Assembly: GCA_020249775.1 (NCBI GenBank)
Contig: JADCFA010000021.1
Location: forward strand, 124,001-188,000
DNA length: 64,000 bases
Reading direction: 5' to 3'
Source: Roseomonas sp.
GTDB lineage: Bacteria > Pseudomonadota > Alphaproteobacteria > Acetobacterales > Acetobacteraceae
A model generated the notes under the pieces. That model did not search any database and was not told the DNA's origin. It saw nothing but the letters and a program-made list of their open reading frames with translations. Shown piece after piece: positions 25,433 through 33,658 of this stretch. Position numbers and translations under genes: made by a program. Numbering within the stretch: the first letter of the stretch is position 1; every line of letters begins with the position of its first letter.

Positions 25433-27563
25433 CGAGATTTAGTAACGGAGGCTCTCTTGCTCTCTTTGGTCTTTCGGTTTTTGGGCGCGATAATCAATCG
25501 CCGGGTCACTCTTCCCACTTCTTTCCCGTCGATTTTCTGCAGTACGGCAATGTCGTAGCTGCCGGGCCGAGCATCTGGCGGAAAATTGATTGTCAAACTG
25601 GTCGGCGACCGCAGGCCTGGTTTCAGCCGAATGTCGCGCAAGGCACTATCTTTAAAGGGGGCAACACTGAAAAGAGTCTGGCGCCCTTGGGATCGCAAAT
25701 GCTCCAGTCTATATGACCTCGCTTCGTTTGCCAGGGCGGCCGCAACCCGCAATTGAACCTCTGTTCCCTTCGGTAGTTTCCCAAGCTGTATTTCAAGGTC
25801 GCCAACAAACTCACCTTCATCCCAACCTTGCACTAAAAACTCGAAAACAAACTTGATCTTAAGGTGGTTTCCCAGAGAGGGAGCAGAATTAAGAATCTCA
25901 AAATTCTTCCAGGCCACATTGTTGTTCTGCCGTACGAGTGTGTGATAATCATCAATTGTCTTGATATTACTCACATCTGGCTTTGGATCGCCAATTGTCC
26001 CAAGCACTGCCACAAAACAATAATGACCGGCTTGCGGTGGTGCATTCCAAAGAATTGGGCCAACCACACGAAACTCGCTAGGCGTAACCAGTTGATTTAC
26101 AAGTGATCCAATCTTTATCCAGCTCGCTGGTGTGGGCAGCGTTGAGGGAGGCGTATAATAAAGATCAGCATCGACAATACCAGGCGCATCGCCACGATTT
26201 TGTAGTCGAAGATAGATGTAATTCATCTGTCCGGCCTTGATCGGCTGGAAGAGATCTTCCCGAATCTGAGCGGCTGGGATAGCAAGTATTTCCTGCGGCT
26301 TTGCCAATTCTTGCTGATAATGATTGATGTCTGGGCTCATGGAGAGTGGAGCACTTGTTGGTTGGCTCATGCCCACATCGGAAAGATTATCTCGGATATA
26401 AACATCGTCCGGTCGTAATACCTTGAAAGCTACGCAGGCGACATTGTTATTTTCCTGTATAAAGGCCTCGATTTGTGCGAAGCCGCTGAGTTTGCCTATG
26501 TTGGGTTCGGGGTCACCGGCTGTTCCAATAATCGCAATAAAGCGATACTCGCCCGAAGGCGGCACAGATAAACCAGACCATTCGATTGGGCCAACCACCC
26601 GAAATTCCTCAGGCGCAACGAGCTCATTCGTCAAAGAACCAGCGAGCGTCCAGGCGTCAGGGGACCAGAGGCCGTTTACTGTCGAAACATATAAATTCAC
26701 TCGTGCCGCAGCCGAGGTGACACCGCGATTTTGTAGTCGAAAGTAGATATAGGCCGTAGTGCCCTCATACAGCGGGTGAGAAAGATGATTAGGTCCGAAG
26801 GGCGCCACATTCCCCAAGGATGAGGTTGGATCAGCAAGTTTCCAGGGAAAGTAGTTGATATCCGGACTGACCACAAGATCGTTCAACGACCATGGATTGA
26901 TGCCGGTCGGTCGTATACCATCATCAGCCAAATACTGGCGAATGAAAACATTCGGTTGGGGCTTGCAAGCCGAATAAGGCGGATAAGGAAAGCGGTTTTG
27001 GAGATTCGCTCTGGCGTTAGTCAAATCGGCCTCAAGCCAAGGATCTGGCGTATTGAAAGCATAGGGACTAATGAGTTTTGGATTATTCGGAAAATTCGGA
27101 TCATCGAACTGGTATTGTGTCCATGAACTGACGGTATGTATGGCGGGCTTTGTTTGGCCAGTAACATTATGCGTCGCTGTCACCACAAGCTCCCAGGCAG
27201 AACGGGTCGCCAGCGCGTCGAAAATGGATGGATCAATGACATATTCCTCGATCACGTTTCCCACCGAGACCTCTATGAGTGGTGCGACGTGCCAAGACCA
27301 TTTTTGTTCACAATTCGGGTTATTCGCCGTCCAAATTTTCAGCGCGTAATCGTAATTATTCGGTGTATTGGGCGCTCTTGCCCAGATTTTCTTTGGTGTA
27401 ATTCCCTTAGCCAAATTAGACGACACATGTCGTGAGCACACGCCCAACAAAACGTTACAGGATACATAAAGGGAATGCAGGGTGCCAGAGGATTAGAGGG
27501 GACGTAGGATGATGCCGCCAACTCAGCGTACAAATCCTTGGCTTGCTTGAGATCAAGGGTCAC
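25429..27563 (-). pseudogene. Protein-glutaminase (protein deamidase) homologue, frameshifted
   Basis: Two overlapping frames together encode about 711 residues. Frame 1 (start GTG at 27563) carries FCWACAHDMC, matching the catalytic Cys39 region of protein-glutaminase, whose family shows C-Y-A-R-A-H. Frame 2 follows with WSWHVAP (His54 of that frame) and YVIDPSIF (Asp73), giving the expected Cys-His-Asp triad. Restoring one T near 27413–27415 on the minus strand joins them as CRLILAKGITPKK. Two tandem repeats of about 170 residues (each with SPDIN, a Y-F/L-R-L-QNRG strand and EFRVVGP) and a basic tail follow. The stop lies in the flanking repeat. Family inferred from motifs. Confidence 0.7.
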
Positions 27564-27931
27564 TTGGCGCCTCCCTTCGCTCTTGATTTAAGCGGTTTGC
27601 GCGAGCGGGGAATGGCAAGATAACCCGGAATCGTAACATGCTTTGGGATTGGCCTCACATCAATTATTTGGTCTCCATTCTGATCTTCGGTCACAAGAAC
27701 TGCCGAATCGGTCTTCATGGCCCGCTGCAATTTCGCCAAGTTAGCGCTGAAGTTAGGGTGAGATCTTGACAGTAGATGCAGCCTCTCAGAGATAATCAGA
27801 GCGTCGTCTACGTCTCCAGCGCCTTCCCGTGCACTCACCCTCGCCACTTTTACCGCACGGGGGGTGAGTAGTTGCGTAATTTCCTTGGTTGTGGGATGTA
27901 TTTCAAGTATACGGGAAGCTTGTTTTGACAC
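27560..27931 (-). CDS. Unknown 123-residue protein coupled to the glutaminase gene
   Basis: A GTG start at 27931 gives a protein with a helical N-terminus (ILEIHPTTKEITQLL) and a basic tail (RSRKPLKSRAKGGAK). Its stop overlaps the glutaminase start by 4 nt, suggesting coupling. I recognise no family. Its frame is a single-base shift from the serine-protease fragment just upstream, so it may instead be the rest of that gene, broken by a second frameshift. Confidence 0.5.
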   Translation of the reverse strand: MSKQASRILEIHPTTKEITQLLTPRAVKVARVSAREGAGDVDDALIISERLHLLSRSHPNFSANLAKLQRAMKTDSAVLVTEDQNGDQIIDVRPIPKHVTIPGYLAIPRSRKPLKSRAKGGAK

Positions 27932-28113
27932 AATGATCTAAGCACTGCCATCCAATGCTTCCCCAACGGCGACTTCGTATTCAATAATACTGTTTCATCG
28001 CCGCTCAGCTTTACTGAGACTTTGGGAAAAGCGGATTTCCTTTCACCCGCAGGTGCAACCTCTTCCACAGCAGCAACCATTCCGTTGGAATTCACCATGG
28101 GTCCTCCAGACAT
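27850..28113 (-). pseudogene. Truncated trypsin-like serine-protease fragment
   Basis: The 87-codon frame begins MSGGPMVNSNGMVAAV, which matches the catalytic-Ser segment (GxSGGP...NGxVV) of chymotrypsin/HtrA-type proteases. All upstream parts (His and Asp of the triad) are missing. Its first codon lies only about 20 bp from the palindromic repeat at 28134–28157, so the 5' end was probably lost at that boundary. Its 3' part overlaps the 123-residue frame in another phase. It is read as a remnant, not a working enzyme. Confidence 0.5.
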
Positions 28114-28133
28114 AACAGCGCTAGAGCATTTTT

Positions 28134-28157
28134 GAGCCAGATGGAATCACTTGGCTC
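28134..28157. repeat. Interspersed inverted repeat (right inner copy), ATTC-type loop
   Basis: GAGCCAGATG and CACTTGGCTC flank GAAT (ATTC on the other strand). It is preceded by CTAGAGCATTTTT at 28121, the same outer end as in the other copies. Confidence 0.75.
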
Positions 28158-28182
28158 TTCGGAAGTGCGATCAAACTAAGGC

Positions 28183-28226
28183 CTAGAGCGTTTTCCGTGA
28201 ATCGGCGTGAACGGGAAAGGCTCTAG
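28183..28226. repeat. Interspersed inverted repeat (right outer copy)
   Basis: The 44-bp element has 16-nt arms (CTAGAGCGTTTTCCGT and its partner) that match at 14 positions, both ending in CTAG. It is tandem to the copy at 28134. Confidence 0.75.
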
Positions 28227-29113
28227 CGCCTTCGCAAGGCGAACACTCCCAAGCGAAAAAGACATCCTTCAATGTTCAGGAGTGTTAACGACCTGTCAAG
28301 ACGCCTTTGTGAGTTTCGGCGCAAGCAATTGTCTCCGCCAGCGCTTGAAGGGCAATCTCGATTTAGACGAGCTTGCGGATCCGGCAACAATCCTTGTTCA
28401 CGGGCAAAATGCGAAGGCGCTGCGAAGCGTCAAAGGTGTCGGACGGGAAGTCCAAGAACCAATTCTCGTTTGTCGGCAGGATTCAGGCTCCGGTTTGCCG
28501 CTGGCTTGGGCAGGCTTGGTTCCCCGTCGGCACCGCACAGCACAGCAAGGCCCGTATCGCCGGAGCTCTCGCGCGGCTTACGAAGTGCACTACCCGGACA
28601 GATTGGTTCACGCGAACCACACTCCACCCTTGTGCGACGGTGTCTTTTCTGAGCCATCAAGCGATGCCACTTAGCCTGAAAATACCTTGGGTTGGCACGG
28701 ACTGTCTCAGCGGTGATCATCTGGTGCCCCGGATGGCCTGCGGACTACCCGTTACAGCTCGCGATGATGCCGGCGCTGCTTGGCATGATGCGACTGTCGC
28801 CATCAGAGGAGTTACGCTGCGCCCGATCCGGCGGCGCGGCAAATCACTATTCACCAGTGGCGGATTTCTTGCGCGCGCCGCGTTGCTGCACGCTGAAGGA
28901 TCTGGCGGAAAAAGGGCTTTTCAACCCGCTCGGCACCATCACAAACTCACGCACGCCTTGCAGGCCCGCGCCAATTGGCGCGATGCGCAGATGCCGCGAT
29001 TGTGGCCAGACAACACCAGCGCCAACAGCGCCCGCGGGATTCACGCTCCAGGTTGGGAGCCTTTTGCACAGGTGAAAGAGAAAATCAGAAGCAGAACACG
29101 GTGGAAAAAATTT
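28227..29113. other. Region without a supported gene (about 890 bp)
   Basis: Several open frames up to 291 codons exist on both strands, but none resembles a known family or shows a convincing start. The region holds one degenerate copy of the interspersed repeat at 28652–28690. It probably consists of remnants between the repeat-bounded module and the XRE regulator. Confidence 0.5.
28652..28690. repeat. Interspersed inverted repeat, degenerate copy
   Basis: The segment GCGATGCCACTTAGCCTGAA, followed by AATA, aligns to the right half of the copy at 35302–35345 with about six changes. It lies in the gene-free stretch. Confidence 0.45.
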
Positions 29114-30004
29114 TCAGGCAAGCTCACGCAAGGGATTGGCCTCGGCGATGAGCATGCGCAGCCTTTGCGCGGCCGCCATCCCCTTGTGCGCCTGTTTCCA
29201 GCAGCTTTCAGCCACGCGCTGGTGGATGGCCACTGCATCATCGGCTGAGGTGATGCTCACCACGCCTTGGTTCCAGGCCGGATGCGCATCGAATGGGAAG
29301 GGATTGTCAATGACATACGCCCGATCTCTGCCGCGATAGATCAGCGCCTGATGATGGGGTTCGGGTTCCTGTAACAGCCCAATTTGTACGCCAAGCGCAC
29401 CCTGTTCAATCTGATTGGCGAGGTGTTCCGCTTCGGTCACGGCTGCGGCGCGTGCTTGGGCGCGGCTGCTTTCCGAAAGTGGCAGGCCGGCGCCGATGCC
29501 CTTGGCCAGCATGCGCCGGATGGCGCCTTCTGAGAGCATTGCAGTGAAGCTCATGCGGCGCTGATCAAAGTTCCGTCGGCGCTGGGTTAGAGAAATCAGG
29601 GCTTGTTCAGTCACACTGCGCGCCATGCTATGGTCCTGTGCAAGGTTGGCGGCTTCCAACCAAATTGCGCGCAGCAGCCGGACCATGCCCTCAGTCGCCA
29701 GGGCAAAGCAATGCGCGCCGCCAAGCTGCAAATAGCTATCCGCTTCTTCCTCAATTTGCCGCTGGCGTTCCAGGTAGGCCGTGAGGCGGGAGAAGTAATC
29801 CACCCCGATACCCATAAGGGCGAGGGGTGATACCTGCAGCATTTCTGCCAGCCGCCGGACGGTATCGAGTTTGATAACCTCGCCCTTTTCGTAGCGGTAA
29901 AGCGCAGCGCGGGAAATACCCAGCCGGGCGGCGATTTCATCGGCTTTGAGGCCCGATTCCAGGCGATAGGTGCGAAGCTGTTCGCCAATTTCTTCGAAAC
30001 GCAT
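29114..30004 (-). CDS. XRE-family transcriptional regulator with large C-terminal domain
   Basis: The 296-residue protein has a Cro/C1-type helix-turn-helix at about residues 10–65 (ADEIAARLGISRAALYRYEKGE, and then RRLAEML). An unrecognised ligand or regulatory domain of about 220 residues follows. The ATG at 30004 is preceded by a candidate promoter (see 30039–30067); upstream codons in the frame look untranslated. garR–hyi lie on the same strand further upstream, beyond a terminator, so the regulator is its own unit. Its target is unknown. Confidence 0.8.
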   Translation of the reverse strand: MRFEEIGEQLRTYRLESGLKADEIAARLGISRAALYRYEKGEVIKLDTVRRLAEMLQVSPLALMGIGVDYFSRLTAYLERQRQIEEEADSYLQLGGAHCFALATEGMVRLLRAIWLEAANLAQDHSMARSVTEQALISLTQRRRNFDQRRMSFTAMLSEGAIRRMLAKGIGAGLPLSESSRAQARAAAVTEAEHLANQIEQGALGVQIGLLQEPEPHHQALIYRGRDRAYVIDNPFPFDAHPAWNQGVVSITSADDAVAIHQRVAESCWKQAHKGMAAAQRLRMLIAEANPLRELA

Positions 30005-30038
30005 TGAGTTTCCGTCCCGATTAGTTGAACTTACGAGA

Positions 30039-30067
30039 AGATAATAAAAAAGACACGATTTTGACAA
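30039..30067 (-). promoter_or_regulatory. Candidate sigma-70 promoter of the XRE regulator
   Basis: TTGTCA (-35) and TTATCT (-10) with a 17-nt spacer lie on the minus strand about 35 nt upstream of the ATG. The region is AT-rich, and TTGTCA/TGACAA half-sites recur nearby, which could be operators. Confidence 0.45.
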
Positions 30068-30194
30068 ATTTGAGCGGCCAAGCGCTTTTTCGACCGATTC
30101 TGCCAAAAACGATTACTGGTTCGTGTATCACAAAAAGAGAATTGTCAAAAAATAAACCCTGGGCGTTGTTCGGGGCCTTGTCTGACAATGCAAA

Positions 30195-30214
30195 GGCCCC
30201 GCCGGGGCGGGGCC
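30195..30214 (-). terminator. Terminator of garR
   Basis: An 8-bp stem (GGCCCCGC with GCGGGGCC) and a CGGG loop lie about 25 nt past the garR stop. On the minus strand TTTGC follows. Confidence 0.65.
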
Positions 30215-30236
30215 TCGTCTTCCGGTTCAGGCCGCC

Positions 30237-31121
30237 TCAGGCGTCGGGCGCGACGGGATGCGCCGCCAGGGTCTCCAGCGCCTTGACCAGCCCGGAATGG
30301 TCCAAATCCCCGCCCCCCGCCGCGGCAACGGCGGCGAAAAGCTGCTGGGTAGAGGCCGTATTGGGCAAGGCCACCCCCAATTCGCGCCCCGCCTGCAAGG
30401 CCAGGTTCAAATCCTTCTGGTGCAGGCGGATGCGGAAGCCAGGCGCAAAGGTCCGCTTGATCATGCGTTCCCCATGCAGTTCCAGAATGCGCGAGGTTGC
30501 AAGCCCGCCGGTGATGGCTTGGCGCACCTTGGCCGGATCGGCGCCTGACTTGGAGGCAAAGGTCAGCGCCTCTGCCACCGCTTCGATGGTGAGTGCCACG
30601 ATGATCTGATTGGCGACCTTGCAGGTCTGCCCCGCCCCCGTGCCGCCGACCAAGGTGATATTCTTGCCCATGGCTTCAAACAGCGGCTTGGCGCGTTCAA
30701 ACGCCGCTTCCGATCCACCAACCATGATCGTCAGGCTCGCCTGCTTGGCCCCGACTTCCCCGCCGGAGACCGGGGCATCGAGGTAATCGCCGCCCTTGGC
30801 CGCGATCTTGGCCGCGAATTCCTTGGTGGCGGTCGGGCTGATGGAGGACATGTCAATCACCAGCGTGCCGGGCTTGAGCCCTTCCGCGACACCGCCCGCG
30901 CCAAACAGCACGGCTTCAACATCGGGAGTATCGGGGACCATCAGGATCACGGCTTCCGCCCCGGCGGTGGCGGTTTTAGCATCGGGCACCACGGCGAAGG
31001 CCGCGCGATCCTCGGCGGTCAGGCTTTTGCGCTCCACCACCGTGATGGCGTGGCCGGCGTTTTTCAGGTGGCCGGCCATGGGGCGGCCCATGATGCCAAG
31101 GCCGATAAAGGCGATTTTCAT
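30237..31121 (-). CDS. garR: 2-hydroxy-3-oxopropionate (tartronate semialdehyde) reductase
   Basis: The 294-residue β-hydroxyacid dehydrogenase starts IAFIGLGIMGRPMAGHL, the dinucleotide-binding GxGxxG motif. It carries LDAPVSGGEVGA, GTGAGQTCKVANQ with the catalytic Lys, and RLHQKDLNLAL. It reduces tartronate semialdehyde to D-glycerate with NAD(P)H. It lies 6 nt downstream of hydroxypyruvate isomerase, the usual pair in glyoxylate carboligase pathways, although gcl itself is not in the window. Confidence 0.9.
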   Translation of the reverse strand: MKIAFIGLGIMGRPMAGHLKNAGHAITVVERKSLTAEDRAAFAVVPDAKTATAGAEAVILMVPDTPDVEAVLFGAGGVAEGLKPGTLVIDMSSISPTATKEFAAKIAAKGGDYLDAPVSGGEVGAKQASLTIMVGGSEAAFERAKPLFEAMGKNITLVGGTGAGQTCKVANQIIVALTIEAVAEALTFASKSGADPAKVRQAITGGLATSRILELHGERMIKRTFAPGFRIRLHQKDLNLALQAGRELGVALPNTASTQQLFAAVAAAGGGDLDHSGLVKALETLAAHPVAPDA

Positions 31122-31127
31122 TGCATG

Positions 31128-31907
31128 TCAGTCCTTATAGGGGGCGAACCAGGAAAGCCCGGCCAGCGTCTCGCCGGCGGGGCGGTATTCGCAGCCGATC
31201 CAGCCGCGATAGCCCATTTCATCCAATTGGGCGAAGACAAAGGGCCAATTCACCTCACCGGTGCCGGGCTCATTGCGGCCAGGGGTATCGGCCACCTGCA
31301 TATGAGCGATGTAAGGCAATGCGGCGCGCGCGCGGGGCACCAGATCGCCCTCGGTGATTTGCGTGTGATACAGATCGAATTGCAGGCCAAGCCGGTCGGG
31401 ACCCACCGCCTCAATCACCTGGATGCCATTCGCGATGCCGGTCAGGGCATAGCCCGGCATGTCGCGCTGATTGATCGGTTCAATGCAGCACTTCACCCCC
31501 TGGGCAATGGCCTTTTCCGCCGCCCAGGCGAGGTTGATAGCATAAAGGCCGGTGAGCGTGCCCTGCGCGACACCGGGCGGCACCATGCCGGCCATGACAT
31601 GCAGCCGCGGGCAGGAAAGCGCCCCGGCGTAATCCAAGGCGCGCATGATGCTGTCGCGAAATTCCTGCTCGCGGCCCGGATGGCAGGCCATCCCGCGTTC
31701 CCCTTTGGCCCAATCGCCAGGCGGCGCATTGAACAGCACCTGCTGCAGGCCGTTATCCTTGAGCCGCACGGCAATTTCCGCCGCCGGATGGTCGTAGGGA
31801 AAGAGGAATTCCACCCCCTTGAAACCGGCCTTGGCCGCGAGCGCAAAGCGATCCAGAAAGGGGACTTCGTTGAACATCATGGATAGATTGGCGGCAAAGC
31901 GCGGCAT
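31128..31907 (-). CDS. hyi: Hydroxypyruvate isomerase
   Basis: The 259-residue TIM-barrel enzyme interconverts hydroxypyruvate and tartronate semialdehyde. It matches the Hyi/sugar-phosphate-isomerase family by the segments ANLSMMFNEVPFLDRF, CIEPINQRDMPGY, LQFDLYHTQITEGDL and GWIGCEYRP. The Glu and Asp residues in these segments bind the metal. It is the first gene of the two-gene operon with garR, for assimilation of glyoxylate to glycerate. Confidence 0.9.
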   Translation of the reverse strand: MPRFAANLSMMFNEVPFLDRFALAAKAGFKGVEFLFPYDHPAAEIAVRLKDNGLQQVLFNAPPGDWAKGERGMACHPGREQEFRDSIMRALDYAGALSCPRLHVMAGMVPPGVAQGTLTGLYAINLAWAAEKAIAQGVKCCIEPINQRDMPGYALTGIANGIQVIEAVGPDRLGLQFDLYHTQITEGDLVPRARAALPYIAHMQVADTPGRNEPGTGEVNWPFVFAQLDEMGYRGWIGCEYRPAGETLAGLSWFAPYKD

Positions 31908-32008
31908 GGGTGGGGTTCTCTCAGACGTTTGGATGTGAAACTAAAGCAGTTTCGCGCCTGGGGAAATCTCCCCCTCCTCCTCATTTCTTTGCTTTTGGGG
32001 CACGGTGG

Positions 32009-33193
32009 TCAGGGCTGCGCCCAGGCAGCAATCAGGCGCTTCTCCACATCTTCAAAGCTCTCCTGAGCCAGCCACATGCGGCGAAAGGTCTTCCGCATCC
32101 CGCCGAATGGCACGTTTTCGTTCCACCACAACTTCAGCCAAGCGGGCGGCTTCAGCGGTAGGCTGGCGGTCACAGAAGGGCCCGTCAGCTCCAGATTGAA
32201 GTCGAGCTTAAGGCCGCCCTCCGTATCGGCCACCGTCGAATAGGGCTTCAGCAATGCGACCGCCTCGGCCTTCGCGGCCTTCGCCAGATCCGCTGTTTGA
32301 GAGGCGCCCACGCCGTCCCCGCGAACAAGCGCCACCGCCTTGCGGAAATTATCGCCATCCTTTGTATTCGCGAAGTCGAGCGCGCGCTTCAGCAGGTCAA
32401 CCGAAGTCACATTCGGGGGCGCCTTGGCGAGCAGGTAGGGAAGCACCGGCGGCAGCGCATCAAGACGGCGGGTCTTGGCGGCCGTCCCCCGAAGCGCCTT
32501 CTCAGCGGCGCTGAAGACAGAATGTTCGTCTGCGTGTGTCACGGCGCTGGCTATGGGCTGCTCGGCCGTAAGCGCCAGGAAGAAGCGGGAACGCTTGGGC
32601 TGGATAATGTGTTCTGTCAGGCTCGCTTGCGCAAAACCGCTGAAGATAAGGCCGCCCAAGAGGAATTGCGCAGCCAGTCGTGTTGGTTCGTTCAACTGTT
32701 CAGCCTCTGACAGCCAGCCCTCCACGTTGGCGTCCTGCAGTGAAGGCCGCCAATCGTAGCGAAGCGCGTTGAGTTCCGCGAGTTGATGGCCGAACTGGGC
32801 GATATGGCCTAGCTTCATAGTGGCGAGCGATGCAACTGCCCCGGTCTTGATCTGGCGATAGGCATCATACCCGATCGTCACCGGCAGCGCCTTTGCGCCC
32901 AGCAGATTTGTAATCGGCGCGGGCATCGATTCGATGTCGAAAGTGTAATCATAGTTGATGAGCGGCACTTGGTCATAGGCAACAAGCAGGTCGAAAAACT
33001 CGATCAGCCCGTCAATATTGTCGCGTAACGCCGCCAGCACGTCCATGTCAGGACGGCCAAGCGCATTTACGCCCTTCGCACCGTTCGCGAATACCTCGCC
33101 GGCGCGAATAATCATTGGATCAGGCACGAATTGCGCCGCCTTTGCGAAATTCTGCCACGCTGCTACGGAATGCTCGGAAATGTACAGTGCCAT
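32009..33193 (-). CDS. Orphan protein of 394 residues
   Basis: I recognise no family. The sequence appears soluble and mostly α-helical, with VPDPMIIRAGEVFANGAK near the N-terminus, a central FLLGGLIFSGFAQASL segment and a charged C-terminus. It lacks a signal peptide and clear membrane helices. It is 100 bp downstream of hyi on the same strand, and followed upstream by a gene-free gap. Codon use is acceptable for this genome but the sequence is less GC-rich than the neighbours, so it could be acquired. Confidence 0.6.
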   Translation of the reverse strand: MALYISEHSVAAWQNFAKAAQFVPDPMIIRAGEVFANGAKGVNALGRPDMDVLAALRDNIDGLIEFFDLLVAYDQVPLINYDYTFDIESMPAPITNLLGAKALPVTIGYDAYRQIKTGAVASLATMKLGHIAQFGHQLAELNALRYDWRPSLQDANVEGWLSEAEQLNEPTRLAAQFLLGGLIFSGFAQASLTEHIIQPKRSRFFLALTAEQPIASAVTHADEHSVFSAAEKALRGTAAKTRRLDALPPVLPYLLAKAPPNVTSVDLLKRALDFANTKDGDNFRKAVALVRGDGVGASQTADLAKAAKAEAVALLKPYSTVADTEGGLKLDFNLELTGPSVTASLPLKPPAWLKLWWNENVPFGGMRKTFRRMWLAQESFEDVEKRLIAAWAQP

Positions 33194-33658
33194 GGCACCT
33201 GCTCCGCTTCTGAGACGCTATCCGACGTCAAAATCTTAAGATCTCCCGCACCTGATAGCAACTGCTTCCATGAATTTGACCGTTGGGCCGAGCAGTAGTC
33301 GGAGAATGGTTCTGGCTGGCGGTTGCGTTAGCGGGCGCGACGCTACCCTGGAGGCTAAACTGACGATCGTGTGGCCCAGTTGGCGCTGAAATCCATTCTT
33401 GAAACACCATCCACCTCGGATGTTGATTTTGTGCATAGGGCCAAATTGAGACAGCCTACCAATGCCTGTGAATAACAATTGGCGGTCGGGAACAGTCCGT
33501 TACCTTTGGCGCCTTGCCTTTGGCCGTCGCATGGCCGCAGGCTGTGGCTGTCCCGCCATAAGGCTTGCAGGCCCTGGCGGCACAAAAAGCCTCTTCCCCC
33601 TCGGGACCGGCCCCCCTATAGGCGGGGCCAGGCTGACACCAAGAAACGGGAGATTGGG
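33194..33658. other. Region without a supported gene (465 bp)
   Basis: Nothing convincing was found on either strand. A short plus-strand open stretch at 33359–33475 (starting after a TAA, ending VHRAKLRQPTNACE) may be a fragment of a lost gene. A CCCC/GGGG hairpin near 33608–33627 lies just before the next gene's ribosome-binding site. Confidence 0.45.

Noticed and set aside
28207-29248. Plus-strand frames (155 and 291 codons) as genes
   Set aside because: No recognisable domain or ribosome-binding site; the longer one runs antisense into the XRE regulator gene.
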